From Dongia_B soli (lineage in GTDB: Bacteria; Pseudomonadota; Alphaproteobacteria; Dongiales; Dongiaceae), in assembly GCF_034044715.1 (NCBI RefSeq), contig NZ_JAXCLW010000002.1, positions 62,001 through 126,000 on the forward strand: a stretch of 64,000 nucleotides of DNA, given 5' to 3'. A program made the translations under genes and the position numbers. The first letter of the stretch is position 1. Every line of letters starts with the position of its first letter. This document shows, piece by piece, positions 33,774 through 41,477 of the stretch. Under the pieces are notes generated by a model. That model saw nothing but the letters and a program-made list of their open reading frames with translations. It was not told the DNA's origin and did no database searches.

Positions 33774-34328
33774 ATGTCGATTATGTCTGATATCTGGATT
33801 CGCGAAATGTCGTTGAAGCACGGCATGATCGAGCCTTTCGTCGAATCCCAGAAACGGGAAGGGGTGATCTCCTACGGTGTCTCATCCTATGGCTATGACG
33901 CGCGGGTGGCGCCGGAATTCAAGATTTTCACCAATGTGAACAGCGCCGTTGTCGATCCGAAGGACTTCTCCTCGGAAAGCTTCGTCGACCGCGAAACGGA
34001 GGTCTGCATCATCCCGCCGAACTCCTTCGCCTTGGCCCGCACCGTGGAGTATTTCCGGATCCCGCGCGATGTGCTGGTGATCTGCCTTGGCAAATCGACC
34101 TATGCCCGCTGCGGCATCATCGTCAATGTGACGCCGCTGGAGCCGGAATGGGAAGGTCACGTTACCTTGGAGTTCTCCAATACGACGCCGCTGCCGGCCA
34201 AGATCTATGCGAATGAAGGGGCGTGTCAGTTCCTCTTCCTCAAGGGCGATCAGCCTTGCGAAACCAGCTATCGGGACCGCGCCGGCAAATATATGAAGCA
34301 ACGCGGTGTGACGCTGCCAAAACTTTAA
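33774..34328 (+). CDS. dcd: dCTP deaminase
   Basis: The 184-residue protein has the trimeric dUTPase/dCTP deaminase fold motifs. Ser-Ser-Tyr-Gly-Tyr-Asp-Ala-Arg lies near residue 37, Gly-Lys-Ser-Thr-Tyr-Ala-Arg near 106, and the catalytic Glu in the Gly-His-Val-Thr-Leu-Glu-Phe segment. It converts dCTP to dUTP and ammonia for thymidylate synthesis. Length matches bacterial Dcd. It is followed by murA after 44 bases, a gene order common in this class. Confidence 0.95.
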   Translation: MSIMSDIWIREMSLKHGMIEPFVESQKREGVISYGVSSYGYDARVAPEFKIFTNVNSAVVDPKDFSSESFVDRETEVCIIPPNSFALARTVEYFRIPRDVLVICLGKSTYARCGIIVNVTPLEPEWEGHVTLEFSNTTPLPAKIYANEGACQFLFLKGDQPCETSYRDRAGKYMKQRGVTLPKL

Positions 34329-34372
34329 ATAATTTCGGGGATCAGACGGGGGTCTGGGTAAAGGTACAATTG

Positions 34373-35656
34373 ATGGATCGAATTCGAATTCGCGGTGGTC
34401 GTCCTTTAAAGGGAGAGATCAAAATCAGCGGTGCCAAGAATGCGGCGCTGCCATTGATGACCACCTGTCTGCTGACGGATGAGCAGGTCCGGCTGGATAA
34501 CGTGCCGGATCTCGCCGATATCAACACCATGACCCATTTGCTGGTTCAGCACGGCGTTGAAGTCATGACGCGGTTGGCGGGGAGGGACCGCTCCATTCTG
34601 CTGAACGGTCAGAACATTACCGACACGACGGCGCCCTACGACCTGGTCCGCAAGATGCGGGCATCGGTGCTGGTTCTCGGGCCGCTGGTGGCGCGCCACG
34701 GTGAGGCCAAGGTGTCGCTGCCGGGTGGTTGTGCAATCGGCACCCGACCGGTGGATTTGCACATCAAAGGCCTGCAGCAGATGGGCGCGGAGATTGAGCT
34801 GGCGGAAGGTTATATTCGCGCTTATGCGCCCAAAGGCTTGCATGGCGCGGAAATCAATTTCGCCAAGATATCGGTCGGCGCCACGGAAAACCTGCTGATG
34901 GCAGCGACTCTGGCAAAGGGTGAAACCCAGCTGATCAATGCCGCACGCGAGCCGGAAATCAACGATCTTGCCCACTGCCTGATTTCCATGGGCGCGAAGA
35001 TCGAGGGGGTCGGGACCAATCACCTGAAGATCCAGGGTGTCGAGCGTCTGCATGGCACGACGCATCGGGTGGTGGCCGATCGGATCGAGGCTGGCACCTA
35101 TGCCATGGCGGCGGCCATCACCGGTGGTGAGCTGGAGTTGCTTGGTATTGGGCACGACCTCATCGGCTCGGCTTTGGCCAGCCTGTCCCAGGCCGGCGTG
35201 ACTTGTACGGAAACTGAGCGTGGTCTGAAAATCGCGCGGGCGAATGGCGCGCTGACCGGCGTCGATGTGATGACCGAGCCTTATCCCGGTTTCCCGACCG
35301 ATCTGCAGGCCCAGATGATGGCCCTGATGGCGACTGCCGAGGGTGCTTCGATGATCACCGAAACGATCTTCGAGAATCGTTTCATGCATGTGCCGGAATT
35401 GACCCGGATGGGTGCCAACATCAATGTTCACGGCGCTTCGGCGATGGTTCGCGGCGTGAAACGGCTGACGGGCGCACCGGTCATGGCGACCGATCTGCGG
35501 GCCAGTGTTTCCCTGGTTTTGGCCGGCTTGGTAGCGGAGGGCGATACGATCCTCAATCGGGTCTATCACTTGGACCGCGGATATGAAAAGCTGACACAGA
35601 AGCTGGCCGCTTGCGGCGCAGAGATCGAACGCCTGACCGAGGCGGCGGCTGAATAA
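34373..35656 (+). CDS. murA: UDP-N-acetylglucosamine 1-carboxyvinyltransferase
   Basis: The 427-residue enzyme makes UDP-GlcNAc-enolpyruvate, the first committed step of peptidoglycan synthesis, in the cytoplasm. It has the N-terminal Lys-Ile-Ser-Gly-Ala-Lys-Asn substrate-binding motif at residues 17-23 and the catalytic loop Pro-Gly-Gly-Cys with Cys120, the residue attacked by fosfomycin, so it should be fosfomycin-sensitive at the target level. ATG 34373 matches the usual N-terminus; an overlapping frame extends back into dcd. It probably heads a transcript with the DUF2948 gene and hisG. Confidence 0.97.
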   Translation: MDRIRIRGGRPLKGEIKISGAKNAALPLMTTCLLTDEQVRLDNVPDLADINTMTHLLVQHGVEVMTRLAGRDRSILLNGQNITDTTAPYDLVRKMRASVLVLGPLVARHGEAKVSLPGGCAIGTRPVDLHIKGLQQMGAEIELAEGYIRAYAPKGLHGAEINFAKISVGATENLLMAATLAKGETQLINAAREPEINDLAHCLISMGAKIEGVGTNHLKIQGVERLHGTTHRVVADRIEAGTYAMAAAITGGELELLGIGHDLIGSALASLSQAGVTCTETERGLKIARANGALTGVDVMTEPYPGFPTDLQAQMMALMATAEGASMITETIFENRFMHVPELTRMGANINVHGASAMVRGVKRLTGAPVMATDLRASVSLVLAGLVAEGDTILNRVYHLDRGYEKLTQKLAACGAEIERLTEAAAE

Positions 35657-35675
35657 TCAGGCGGAGACGAACAGG

Positions 35676-36212
35676 ATGGCGACACAGGGCCTGAAACTGA
35701 TTGCGCGGGATGCCGAGGATCTGTCGGTCGTCGCCTCCTGCCTGCAGGATGCGCTGGTGCCGCTCAACGAGATGAAATATCTGCCGGCTGAGCGTCGCTT
35801 CATCCTGCTCGTCAACCGGTTTCGGTGGGAAAAACCGCGCGCGGATATGATTCCGGCCGGCCAGAAGCAGACGGATGCCTCTTTCGAAGATGACGGCGAT
35901 TATCCCAATGCCCATCAGCGGATACATACCGGCCTGTGCATCGACCGGGTCCTGTCGGTGCGCAGCCGCGGTATCGATCGGAGCAAGCCGGATCAATTCC
36001 TCAACCTGCTGACGATCCGCTTCGATGCCGACAAGTTGGACTTCGTATTTGCCGGCGGCGGCATCATCCAGTTGGAAGTCGAGGCGCTCAGCCTCTTCAT
36101 GCAGGATCTCGGCGAATCCTGGCCCACCCAATGGCGTCCGCAGCATGAGGACGGCCTGTCGGCGGCAAAGGATGCGGCGATCAAAAAGCGGGACAGCGAG
36201 CCGATACGATGA
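35676..36212 (+). CDS. DUF2948 family protein
   Basis: The 178-residue soluble protein begins with a Leu-Lys-Leu-Ile-Ala-Arg-Asp-Ala-Glu-Asp-Leu segment and contains the Arg-Phe-Arg-Trp-Glu and Gly-Gly-Gly-Ile-Ile-Gln-Leu-Glu-Val-Glu segments typical of DUF2948. Its place between murA and a his gene is the usual one in Alphaproteobacteria. Its stop codon overlaps the hisG start (ATGA), indicating coupled translation. No enzymatic motif is visible and the function is unknown. Confidence 0.88.
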   Translation: MATQGLKLIARDAEDLSVVASCLQDALVPLNEMKYLPAERRFILLVNRFRWEKPRADMIPAGQKQTDASFEDDGDYPNAHQRIHTGLCIDRVLSVRSRGIDRSKPDQFLNLLTIRFDADKLDFVFAGGGIIQLEVEALSLFMQDLGESWPTQWRPQHEDGLSAAKDAAIKKRDSEPIR

Positions 36213-36886
36213 CGGCCTATTCAAGAGCCGGAGCCGATACTTTCGTTCTCGCTTTACCGAAGGGCCGCATTCTCCAAGAAGCGATGCCCTTGCTGAAGGA
36301 AGCCGGCATTGTGCCGGAGGCGGAATTCGACAATGAGGCATCGCGTCAATTGCGGTTCCGCACCAGTGATCCGCGCCTGGAAATCATCCGCGTGCGCAGT
36401 TTCGACGTCGCGACTTTCGTTGCTTTCGGCGCGGCGCATCTCGGCATTGCCGGCAATGATGTCCTGTTGGAATTCGACTATCCGGAGATTTATGCACCGG
36501 TCGACTTGAAGATCGGGAAATGTCGTCTGGCCGTTGCGGAACCCGTCTCCATGTCGGCCAGCGATGATCCGGAACGCTGGTCGCATATTCGCGTCGCAAC
36601 GAAATATCCGCATGTGACCCAAACGCATTTCGCGGCGCGTGGGGTTCAGGCCGAATGCATCAAATTGTCGGGCGCCATGGAATTAGCGCCGACCTTGGGG
36701 CTTGCGGGACGCATTGTCGATCTGGTGTCGAGCGGTGCGACCTTGAAGGCCAATAACCTTGTAGAAGTTGAACACATCGCCGACGTCACCTCGCGTCTGG
36801 TCGTGAACCGGACGGCACTTAAGACTTATCCCGAGGAGATCGGCGGCTGGATCGAGCAGTTGCGTCGAGCGGTGGATGCCGATTGA
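36209..36886 (+). CDS. hisG: ATP phosphoribosyltransferase, short form
   Basis: The 225-residue catalytic subunit carries out the first step of histidine synthesis, joining ATP and PRPP. Conserved parts include Leu-Pro-Lys-Gly-Arg near residue 13 and the PRPP-loop segment Leu-Val-Ser-Ser-Gly-Ala-Thr-Leu near 175. It lacks the C-terminal regulatory domain of long HisG, so it should need HisZ, which is not in the window. Met1 overlaps the previous stop by four bases. In related genomes hisD usually follows, but here only 81 bases separate hisG from the UPF0262 gene. Confidence 0.95.
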   Translation: MTAYSRAGADTFVLALPKGRILQEAMPLLKEAGIVPEAEFDNEASRQLRFRTSDPRLEIIRVRSFDVATFVAFGAAHLGIAGNDVLLEFDYPEIYAPVDLKIGKCRLAVAEPVSMSASDDPERWSHIRVATKYPHVTQTHFAARGVQAECIKLSGAMELAPTLGLAGRIVDLVSSGATLKANNLVEVEHIADVTSRLVVNRTALKTYPEEIGGWIEQLRRAVDAD

Positions 36887-36967
36887 CGGCCGTCTGCCAA
36901 TCGTAGGTCGGTAAGGCGCTTGGGAGCGATGTAATGCTCTACTTGGTCGGGGGAAGAGGACGACACG

Positions 36968-37477
36968 ATGGCAGCTGGCTCGGATGCCGACAATATTGCG
37001 ACGAGCAAGGCGACACAATGCATCGTCAAGATTCAACTGGATGAAGACAGCACGGCTCGGCGCAGTCCCGAAGTCGAGAATGAGCGTGCCGTCGCGATTT
37101 TCGATCTGATCGAGGAGAACCAGTTTGTGCCTGCGATCGAGCATCAGGGGCCTTACCACCTGATTCTATCGATTGAAGAGAACCGACTGGTCTTCGACAT
37201 CCGCGATACCGGAGATCAGGAGCTTTATCGCTTCATCCTCTCGCTGGCGCCTCTACGGCGCATCGTCAAGGAATACCTCGATATCTGCAGCAGCTATTAC
37301 GCCGCCATCCGGCGCGCCAGCCCGTCCCAGATCGAAGCGATCGATATGGGCCGCCGTGGCTTGCATAACGAAGGTTCCGAGGTGTTGCGTGACCGTTTGG
37401 CGGGCAAAGTCGAGATGGACACCAACACAGCGCGCCGGCTCTTCACGTTGATCTGCACCTTGTATTTCAGGACCTGA
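36968..37477 (+). CDS. UPF0262 family protein
   Basis: The 169-residue soluble protein matches the alphaproteobacterial UPF0262 family by length and by the segments Arg-Arg-Ile-Val-Lys-Glu-Tyr, Gln-Ile-Glu-Ala-Ile-Asp-Met-Gly-Arg-Arg-Gly-Leu-His-Asn-Glu-Gly and a C-terminal Leu-Ile-Cys-Thr-Leu. Family members lie next to his genes and the low-molecular-weight phosphatase, as here, and no function is established. A GGGGAAGAGGA sequence precedes the start. Confidence 0.9.
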   Translation: MAAGSDADNIATSKATQCIVKIQLDEDSTARRSPEVENERAVAIFDLIEENQFVPAIEHQGPYHLILSIEENRLVFDIRDTGDQELYRFILSLAPLRRIVKEYLDICSSYYAAIRRASPSQIEAIDMGRRGLHNEGSEVLRDRLAGKVEMDTNTARRLFTLICTLYFRT

Positions 37478-37482
37478 ACGAT

Positions 37483-37926
37483 ATGTCGGGCCTGCCGGGC
37501 AGCGTCCTCTTCTGTTGCACCTATAATTCGATCCGGTCGCCGATGGCAGAAGGATTGCTGAAGCAGTTGCATGGGACGCGGATCTTTGTCGATTCCGTCG
37601 GTGTCCGGGCCGGGGAAATCGACGGCTTTGCCATGGCCGTAATGGACGAACTGGGAATCGATCTCAGCCGCCATCGGGCCAAGACCTTCGATGATCTGGA
37701 GGATACGTCCTTCGACCTGATCATCTCACTGTCGCCGGAGGCTCAGCACAAGGCCGTTGACATGGTGCGGACGATGTCCTGCGAGGTCGAATTCTGGCAT
37801 ACTTTTGACCCTAGTATTTATGAGGGAAATCGCGAAGAGAGATTGGAAGCCTATCGTCAGGTCCGGGACGGCCTATTGAATCGGATCCGCACCCGTTTTC
37901 CGGTTATTGGCGCGCCTAAAATATAG
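37483..37926 (+). CDS. low molecular weight protein-tyrosine-phosphatase-like / arsenate reductase-like protein
   Basis: The 147-residue protein has the phosphate-binding loop Cys12-X5-Arg18 followed by Ser-Pro-Met-Ala-Glu-Gly, and a late Asp-Pro segment near residue 107 that could supply the general acid. The fold is that of low-molecular-weight tyrosine phosphatases and thioredoxin-type arsenate reductases. Cys11 precedes the nucleophile. The gene starts 5 bases after UPF0262 and lies upstream of infA, the standard context in this class, which favours a housekeeping phosphatase over arsenic resistance. Confidence 0.87.
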   Translation: MSGLPGSVLFCCTYNSIRSPMAEGLLKQLHGTRIFVDSVGVRAGEIDGFAMAVMDELGIDLSRHRAKTFDDLEDTSFDLIISLSPEAQHKAVDMVRTMSCEVEFWHTFDPSIYEGNREERLEAYRQVRDGLLNRIRTRFPVIGAPKI

Positions 37927-38057
37927 GAAAAACAATGAAATTGCGGCATCTTAGCGATGTCGATTGAGGATTTCCGCGGATTGAGTATGATCCGCGCCCA
38001 AATCGCGGGGTTCTGCAGGCTGAGATTGACTCGCCCAGTTCCGCGGAAGGAGAGCGA

Positions 38058-38276
38058 ATGGCGAAGGAAGATTTGATTGAGTTCTCGGGCACGGTCACGG
38101 AATTGCTGCCCAATGCCATGTTTCGGGTGAAACTGGATAATGACCATGAAGTTCTAGCCCATACCTCGGGCAAGATGCGCAAGAACCGAATTCGCGTGCT
38201 GGCAGGCGACCGCGTCAATGTCGAAATGACGCCCTATGATCTGACCAAGGGCCGGATCACGTTCCGCTTTAAGTAA
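38058..38276 (+). CDS. infA: translation initiation factor IF-1
   Basis: The 72-residue S1/OB-fold protein has the IF-1 pattern throughout: Glu-Phe-Ser-Gly-Thr-Val, Leu-Pro-Asn-Ala-Met-Phe-Arg-Val, His-Thr-Ser-Gly-Lys-Met-Arg-Lys-Asn-Arg-Ile and the basic end Arg-Ile-Thr-Phe-Arg-Phe-Lys. It binds the A site of the 30S subunit during initiation. A GGAAGGAGAG site precedes the ATG. It lies upstream of maf as usual in the class. Confidence 0.98.
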   Translation: MAKEDLIEFSGTVTELLPNAMFRVKLDNDHEVLAHTSGKMRKNRIRVLAGDRVNVEMTPYDLTKGRITFRFK

Positions 38277-38303
38277 TCCGGCGCACCCCATGCGATTCAA
38301 GTC

Positions 38304-38954
38304 ATGACGGGTGCAGTTCTGTCATCGTCTCATCAGGATCAGAAACAAGCCGAGGCGCCGCGCATACGTGCGGGAGGCAAGCCGATTCGTCTCGTACTGG
38401 CATCTGCCTCGCCGCGACGATTGGATCTGTTACGCCAGATAGGTTTGGAGCCGGATCTGGTTGATCCGCCTCACACCGATGAAGCCGTTCGTCGCGGCGA
38501 ATTGCCCCGTGATTACGCCAAGCGTGTTGCGTTGGAGAAACTGCAGGCCGCGTTGGCGCGGCATGCCGGCGCTGTGGTGGTGGCGGCTGACACAGTGGTT
38601 GCCTGCGGCCGGCGCATTCTGCCAAAGGCGGAAGACGAAGCAACGGCCTTGCAATGCTTGCGGCTTTTGAGCGGCCGGCGGCATCGCGTCTTGGGCGGTA
38701 TCGCGGTGGCATTGCCAGATGGCCGCAATCTCTTACGGGTGGCTTCCACCACGGTGATCTTTAAGCAATTATCGGCAGCCGAAATCGCGCACTATCTGGC
38801 GAGCCAGGAATGGCTCGGCAAAGCCGGCGGCTATGCCATCCAGGGGCGCGGGGCGGTCTTTGTGCGCGGCATCATTGGTTCCTATAGCAATGTTGTCGGC
38901 CTCTCCTTGCCGGATCTGGCGGCGATGCTGCAGGGAAATGGCATCGACTGGTGA
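38304..38954 (+). CDS. maf: Maf family nucleotide pyrophosphatase
   Basis: The 216-residue protein has the Maf signature Leu-Ala-Ser-Ala-Ser-Pro-Arg-Arg near residue 32 and Ala-Ala-Asp-Thr-Val-Val near 94, with the late Lys-Ala-Gly-Gly-Tyr-Ala-Ile-Gln-Gly segment. It hydrolyses non-canonical or modified nucleoside triphosphates and is linked to septum control in some bacteria. The first 25 residues are polar and may be excess; no closer start is obvious. It precedes rng by 4 bases. Confidence 0.94.
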   Translation: MTGAVLSSSHQDQKQAEAPRIRAGGKPIRLVLASASPRRLDLLRQIGLEPDLVDPPHTDEAVRRGELPRDYAKRVALEKLQAALARHAGAVVVAADTVVACGRRILPKAEDEATALQCLRLLSGRRHRVLGGIAVALPDGRNLLRVASTTVIFKQLSAAEIAHYLASQEWLGKAGGYAIQGRGAVFVRGIIGSYSNVVGLSLPDLAAMLQGNGIDW

Positions 38955-38958
38955 GTTG

Positions 38959-39969
38959 ATGACGAAAGTATTCGGAAGTTCGGGCGCAAGCCGCATATAT
39001 CTCGCTGGACCGGAAAACGGCAGCGAGCTGTTCCGCTGGGTCGATGACCAATTGGTCCAGGCCTGGCGCGTTGCACCAGGCGCAGCGTCGTTGCTTGGTG
39101 CGATCTATCTCGGCCGCATCGTTAAACTGGAACCCAGCCTGAACGCGGCTTTTGTCGAGATCGGCCTGGATCGTCCTGGGCTGCTGCCTTTGAAGAAACA
39201 TGGCAGTGTGACCGAGGGCGAGACCGTGGTGGTGCAGATCAAACGCGATGCCCGCGAAGAAAAGGGCGTCCGGCTGTCCATGAGCCTGGCCACCACGGTG
39301 GATGTCACGCCCTTGCGCCAAGGCAGGACAGCGCCCTGCTGCCTGGTGCCGCCGCCGGAAGCTTGGCAGAGCCTGCTGCAAGGTCTGGCGCTGCAATCGA
39401 TCGAAGAGATCGTTTGTGCCCGCCGGGTGGATGCCGATCGCATCGCTGACTGGTGTCGGGTCCAGATACCTGAGCTGGCCGGATGTGTCCGTTACGAGGC
39501 CTTGCGCGATTGGGCGACCAGTCGTGCCGAGGCCTTGGATGCGATCGCCGAGGCACTGGAAGATGAGGTGTTGCTGCCCGGCGGTGGAACATTGCTGGTG
39601 GAGCCGGTGCGAACCTTGACGGCGATCGATGTCAATTCGGCGGCGGCAACGGCGCGCTCCGGGATTGAGCAGACCGCCTTGTCCGTCAACCTTGCCGCAG
39701 CGCGCGAAGTGCCGCGCCAACTTGCTTTGCGTAATATCGGCGGTATCGTGGTTGTTGATTTCATCGATTTGCAGAACCGCAATAAACGCGACCAGGTCAT
39801 CCATACGTTGCGCGATGCCGTCGGCATTGATCCGGCGATCGAATGGGTTGGCAATATGTCCCGGCTCGGTCTGGTCGAAGTCTTGCGCAAGCGCACGGGG
39901 GTCGGCCTGGCGGAGATGTGGCGGGATGTGATCAAGCCGCGAGGGATGGATGACCGCCATGCCATCTGA
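38959..39969 (+). CDS. rng: ribonuclease E/G family protein (short)
   Basis: The 336-residue protein has an N-terminal S1-type RNA-binding part and the catalytic DNase I-like region, including Ala-Ile-Asp-Val-Asn-Ser and Val-Val-Asp-Phe-Ile-Asp, whose aspartates bind the catalytic Mg2+. It ends right after the Ser-Arg-Leu-Gly-Leu-Val-Glu segment, where E. coli RNase G/E continue with the Cys-Pro-X-Cys zinc link. It is thus shorter than those enzymes and lacks the zinc-link cysteines. It processes rRNA or mRNA 5'-monophosphate ends in related bacteria. ATG 38959 follows maf by four bases, and the 3' end overlaps yacG. Confidence 0.9.
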   Translation: MTKVFGSSGASRIYLAGPENGSELFRWVDDQLVQAWRVAPGAASLLGAIYLGRIVKLEPSLNAAFVEIGLDRPGLLPLKKHGSVTEGETVVVQIKRDAREEKGVRLSMSLATTVDVTPLRQGRTAPCCLVPPPEAWQSLLQGLALQSIEEIVCARRVDADRIADWCRVQIPELAGCVRYEALRDWATSRAEALDAIAEALEDEVLLPGGGTLLVEPVRTLTAIDVNSAAATARSGIEQTALSVNLAAAREVPRQLALRNIGGIVVVDFIDLQNRNKRDQVIHTLRDAVGIDPAIEWVGNMSRLGLVEVLRKRTGVGLAEMWRDVIKPRGMDDRHAI

Positions 39970-40165
39970 CGAAACCGCAAACGCTGCGCCAAAAGGCGGC
40001 AAATGCCCGATCTGCGGCAAGCCGCCGGTGCAAAAATTCCGGCCTTTCTGTTCGCAACGCTGCCAGCACATCGATCTCGGCCGCTGGTTGGGGGAACGCT
40101 ATCGAATTTCACCGGACGAAAGCCCTACGGAGCCCCCGGGCGAGCCCGGGGAGGACGAATCCTGA
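39950..40165 (+). CDS. yacG: DNA gyrase inhibitor YacG
   Basis: The 71-residue zinc-finger protein has Cys-Pro-Ile-Cys near residue 19 and Phe-Cys-Ser-Gln-Arg-Cys near 33, followed by the Ile-Asp-Leu-Gly-Arg-Trp-Leu segment diagnostic for YacG. It binds GyrB and inhibits gyrase in E. coli. The acidic Pro/Glu-rich tail is common in the family. It overlaps the end of rng by 20 bases; ATG 39959 is an alternative start. tRNA-Phe follows. Confidence 0.92.
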   Translation: MTAMPSDETANAAPKGGKCPICGKPPVQKFRPFCSQRCQHIDLGRWLGERYRISPDESPTEPPGEPGEDES

Positions 40166-40293
40166 AGTAGAAATATTGTATGCTTTCAAGCGTTTGAACG
40201 ATTAATGTGATTGTCAATTCGGTGCTAGACAAGGTCTCCGAATTTTATTAAAAGACCGCATCTTGCAGACGCAACAGCGTCCGTCGCACGGAT

Positions 40294-40369
40294 GCCCAGG
40301 TAGCTCAGTTGGTAGAGCAGGGGATTGAAAATCCCCGTGTCGGTGGTTCGATTCCGCCCCTGGGCACCA
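40294..40369 (+). tRNA. tRNA-Phe (GAA)
   Basis: The acceptor stem GCCCAGG pairs with CCTGGGC and CCA is encoded. The anticodon stem GGGGA/TCCCC encloses TTGAAAA with anticodon GAA. The T-arm contains GGTTCGATTCC. The length is 76 bases. It follows yacG, as is common in Alphaproteobacteria. Confidence 0.97.
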
Positions 40370-40637
40370 CTTGCGGTTCATGCTCCAACCTCATCAAATT
40401 AGAAGCTTCCCTTCGAAGTAAGTTGCTGCTCACCGGAGATGGCTTTGCTGAATGATCGGGAGCCCGGTGCTCCCGGTTGTTGCACGCCTGTATCCGGCTG
40501 AGGGGATTGGCGCTCATCATGTCGATAAAGCCCCCCAATGGGCCAATTTTCCGATACGCTAACTTGTCTTCGACCTATCGATTGTCTATGTCTGGCCTCT
40601 AACGGGGGCTGGGCATTGTTGCGTGGATCATCGGTTT

Positions 40638-41252
40638 ATGGCGTCTCATCCGAAACTTGGCGAACATCTCAAGGTACTGCGGCGCCGGCATGGCTGGACG
40701 TTGCAGGATGTCAGTCGTCAAACCGGAGTGGCCGTATCGACCCTGTCAAAGGTCGAAAACGATCAGATGTCGTTGACCTATGACAAGATCCAGCAGATCA
40801 GCGAAGGCCTCGGGCTTAACATTGCCGAGTTTCTCGCTTTGGGTGAGCCGCATGGCACGGGATTAGCGCGCCGCTCGGTTAATCGCCGGGATGACGGCCT
40901 ACGCCAAACAACGCACAATTACGATTATCTCTACCTCAGCACGGATATCACCCGGAAACGCATGGTGCCGGTGCTGACACGCGTTCGCGCTCGCACCCTT
41001 GAAGAATTTGGTCCATTGCTCCGACACTCCGGCGAAGAATTCATTTTCGTTCTCGAAGGGGCTATCGAAGTCCATACCGAACATTACCAACCGGTACGCC
41101 TGGAGACCGGCGAGAGCACCTATCTCGACAGCACGATGGGCCATGCCTATCTGGCGATCGGTAAGGCGGACGCATTGGTGCTCGGTGTTTGTTCAAGCGC
41201 CCAGCCGGATCTGCAAAAGACATTGATCAGCTTATTCCGGCCAACCGAATAA
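40638..41252 (+). CDS. XRE-family regulator with C-terminal cupin domain
   Basis: The 204-residue protein has an N-terminal helix-turn-helix (about residues 6-60, Leu-Gln-Asp-Val-Ser-Arg-Gln-Thr-Gly-Val and Ser-Thr-Leu-Ser-Lys-Val-Glu). A cupin-2 domain follows (about residues 120-190, with Gly-Glu-Glu-Phe-Ile-Phe-Val-Leu-Glu-Gly). Such XRE-cupin regulators usually sense small metabolites and control adjacent catabolic genes. It lies 225 bases upstream of the flavoprotein and peptide-type importer genes on the same strand, so it probably regulates them. GTG 40623 is an alternative start. Confidence 0.9.
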   Translation: MASHPKLGEHLKVLRRRHGWTLQDVSRQTGVAVSTLSKVENDQMSLTYDKIQQISEGLGLNIAEFLALGEPHGTGLARRSVNRRDDGLRQTTHNYDYLYLSTDITRKRMVPVLTRVRARTLEEFGPLLRHSGEEFIFVLEGAIEVHTEHYQPVRLETGESTYLDSTMGHAYLAIGKADALVLGVCSSAQPDLQKTLISLFRPTE

Positions 41253-41477
41253 AACTCTTATCGCGCGCATCAATTCGGATATCTGCATCATGGGGAGCGC
41301 GCACTCCTGTACCATCGCCTGACGAGACGAACGCTTGCAGCGTAGGGCACCCTTGCAGCGTCGAGACGAGTGCTATGAGCAAGTTTCCGAACGGGAAATT
41401 TATTGACCAATACGAAAATAATATGCAATCGTCCGACCTAAGGCAGGAGATCAGCAAAATAATAAGGGGCGCCTGAG

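Noticed and set aside
34406..35569. A 387-codon minus-strand frame opposite murA
   Set aside because: murA is complete with its catalytic Cys; the antisense frame shows no domain.
36887..36967. A possible hisD remnant between hisG and UPF0262
   Set aside because: The 81 bases show no similarity to HisD sequence that I can recognise in any frame.
37483..37926. An arsenic-resistance arsenate reductase
   Set aside because: The fold is shared, but no arsR, arsB or acr3 gene is near and the position before infA is the conserved housekeeping context.
41374..41476. A 33-residue open frame ending 2 bases before the flavoprotein start
   Set aside because: It could be a coupled leader peptide, but it has no clear ribosome-binding site or regulatory codon pattern, so it is not listed as a gene.
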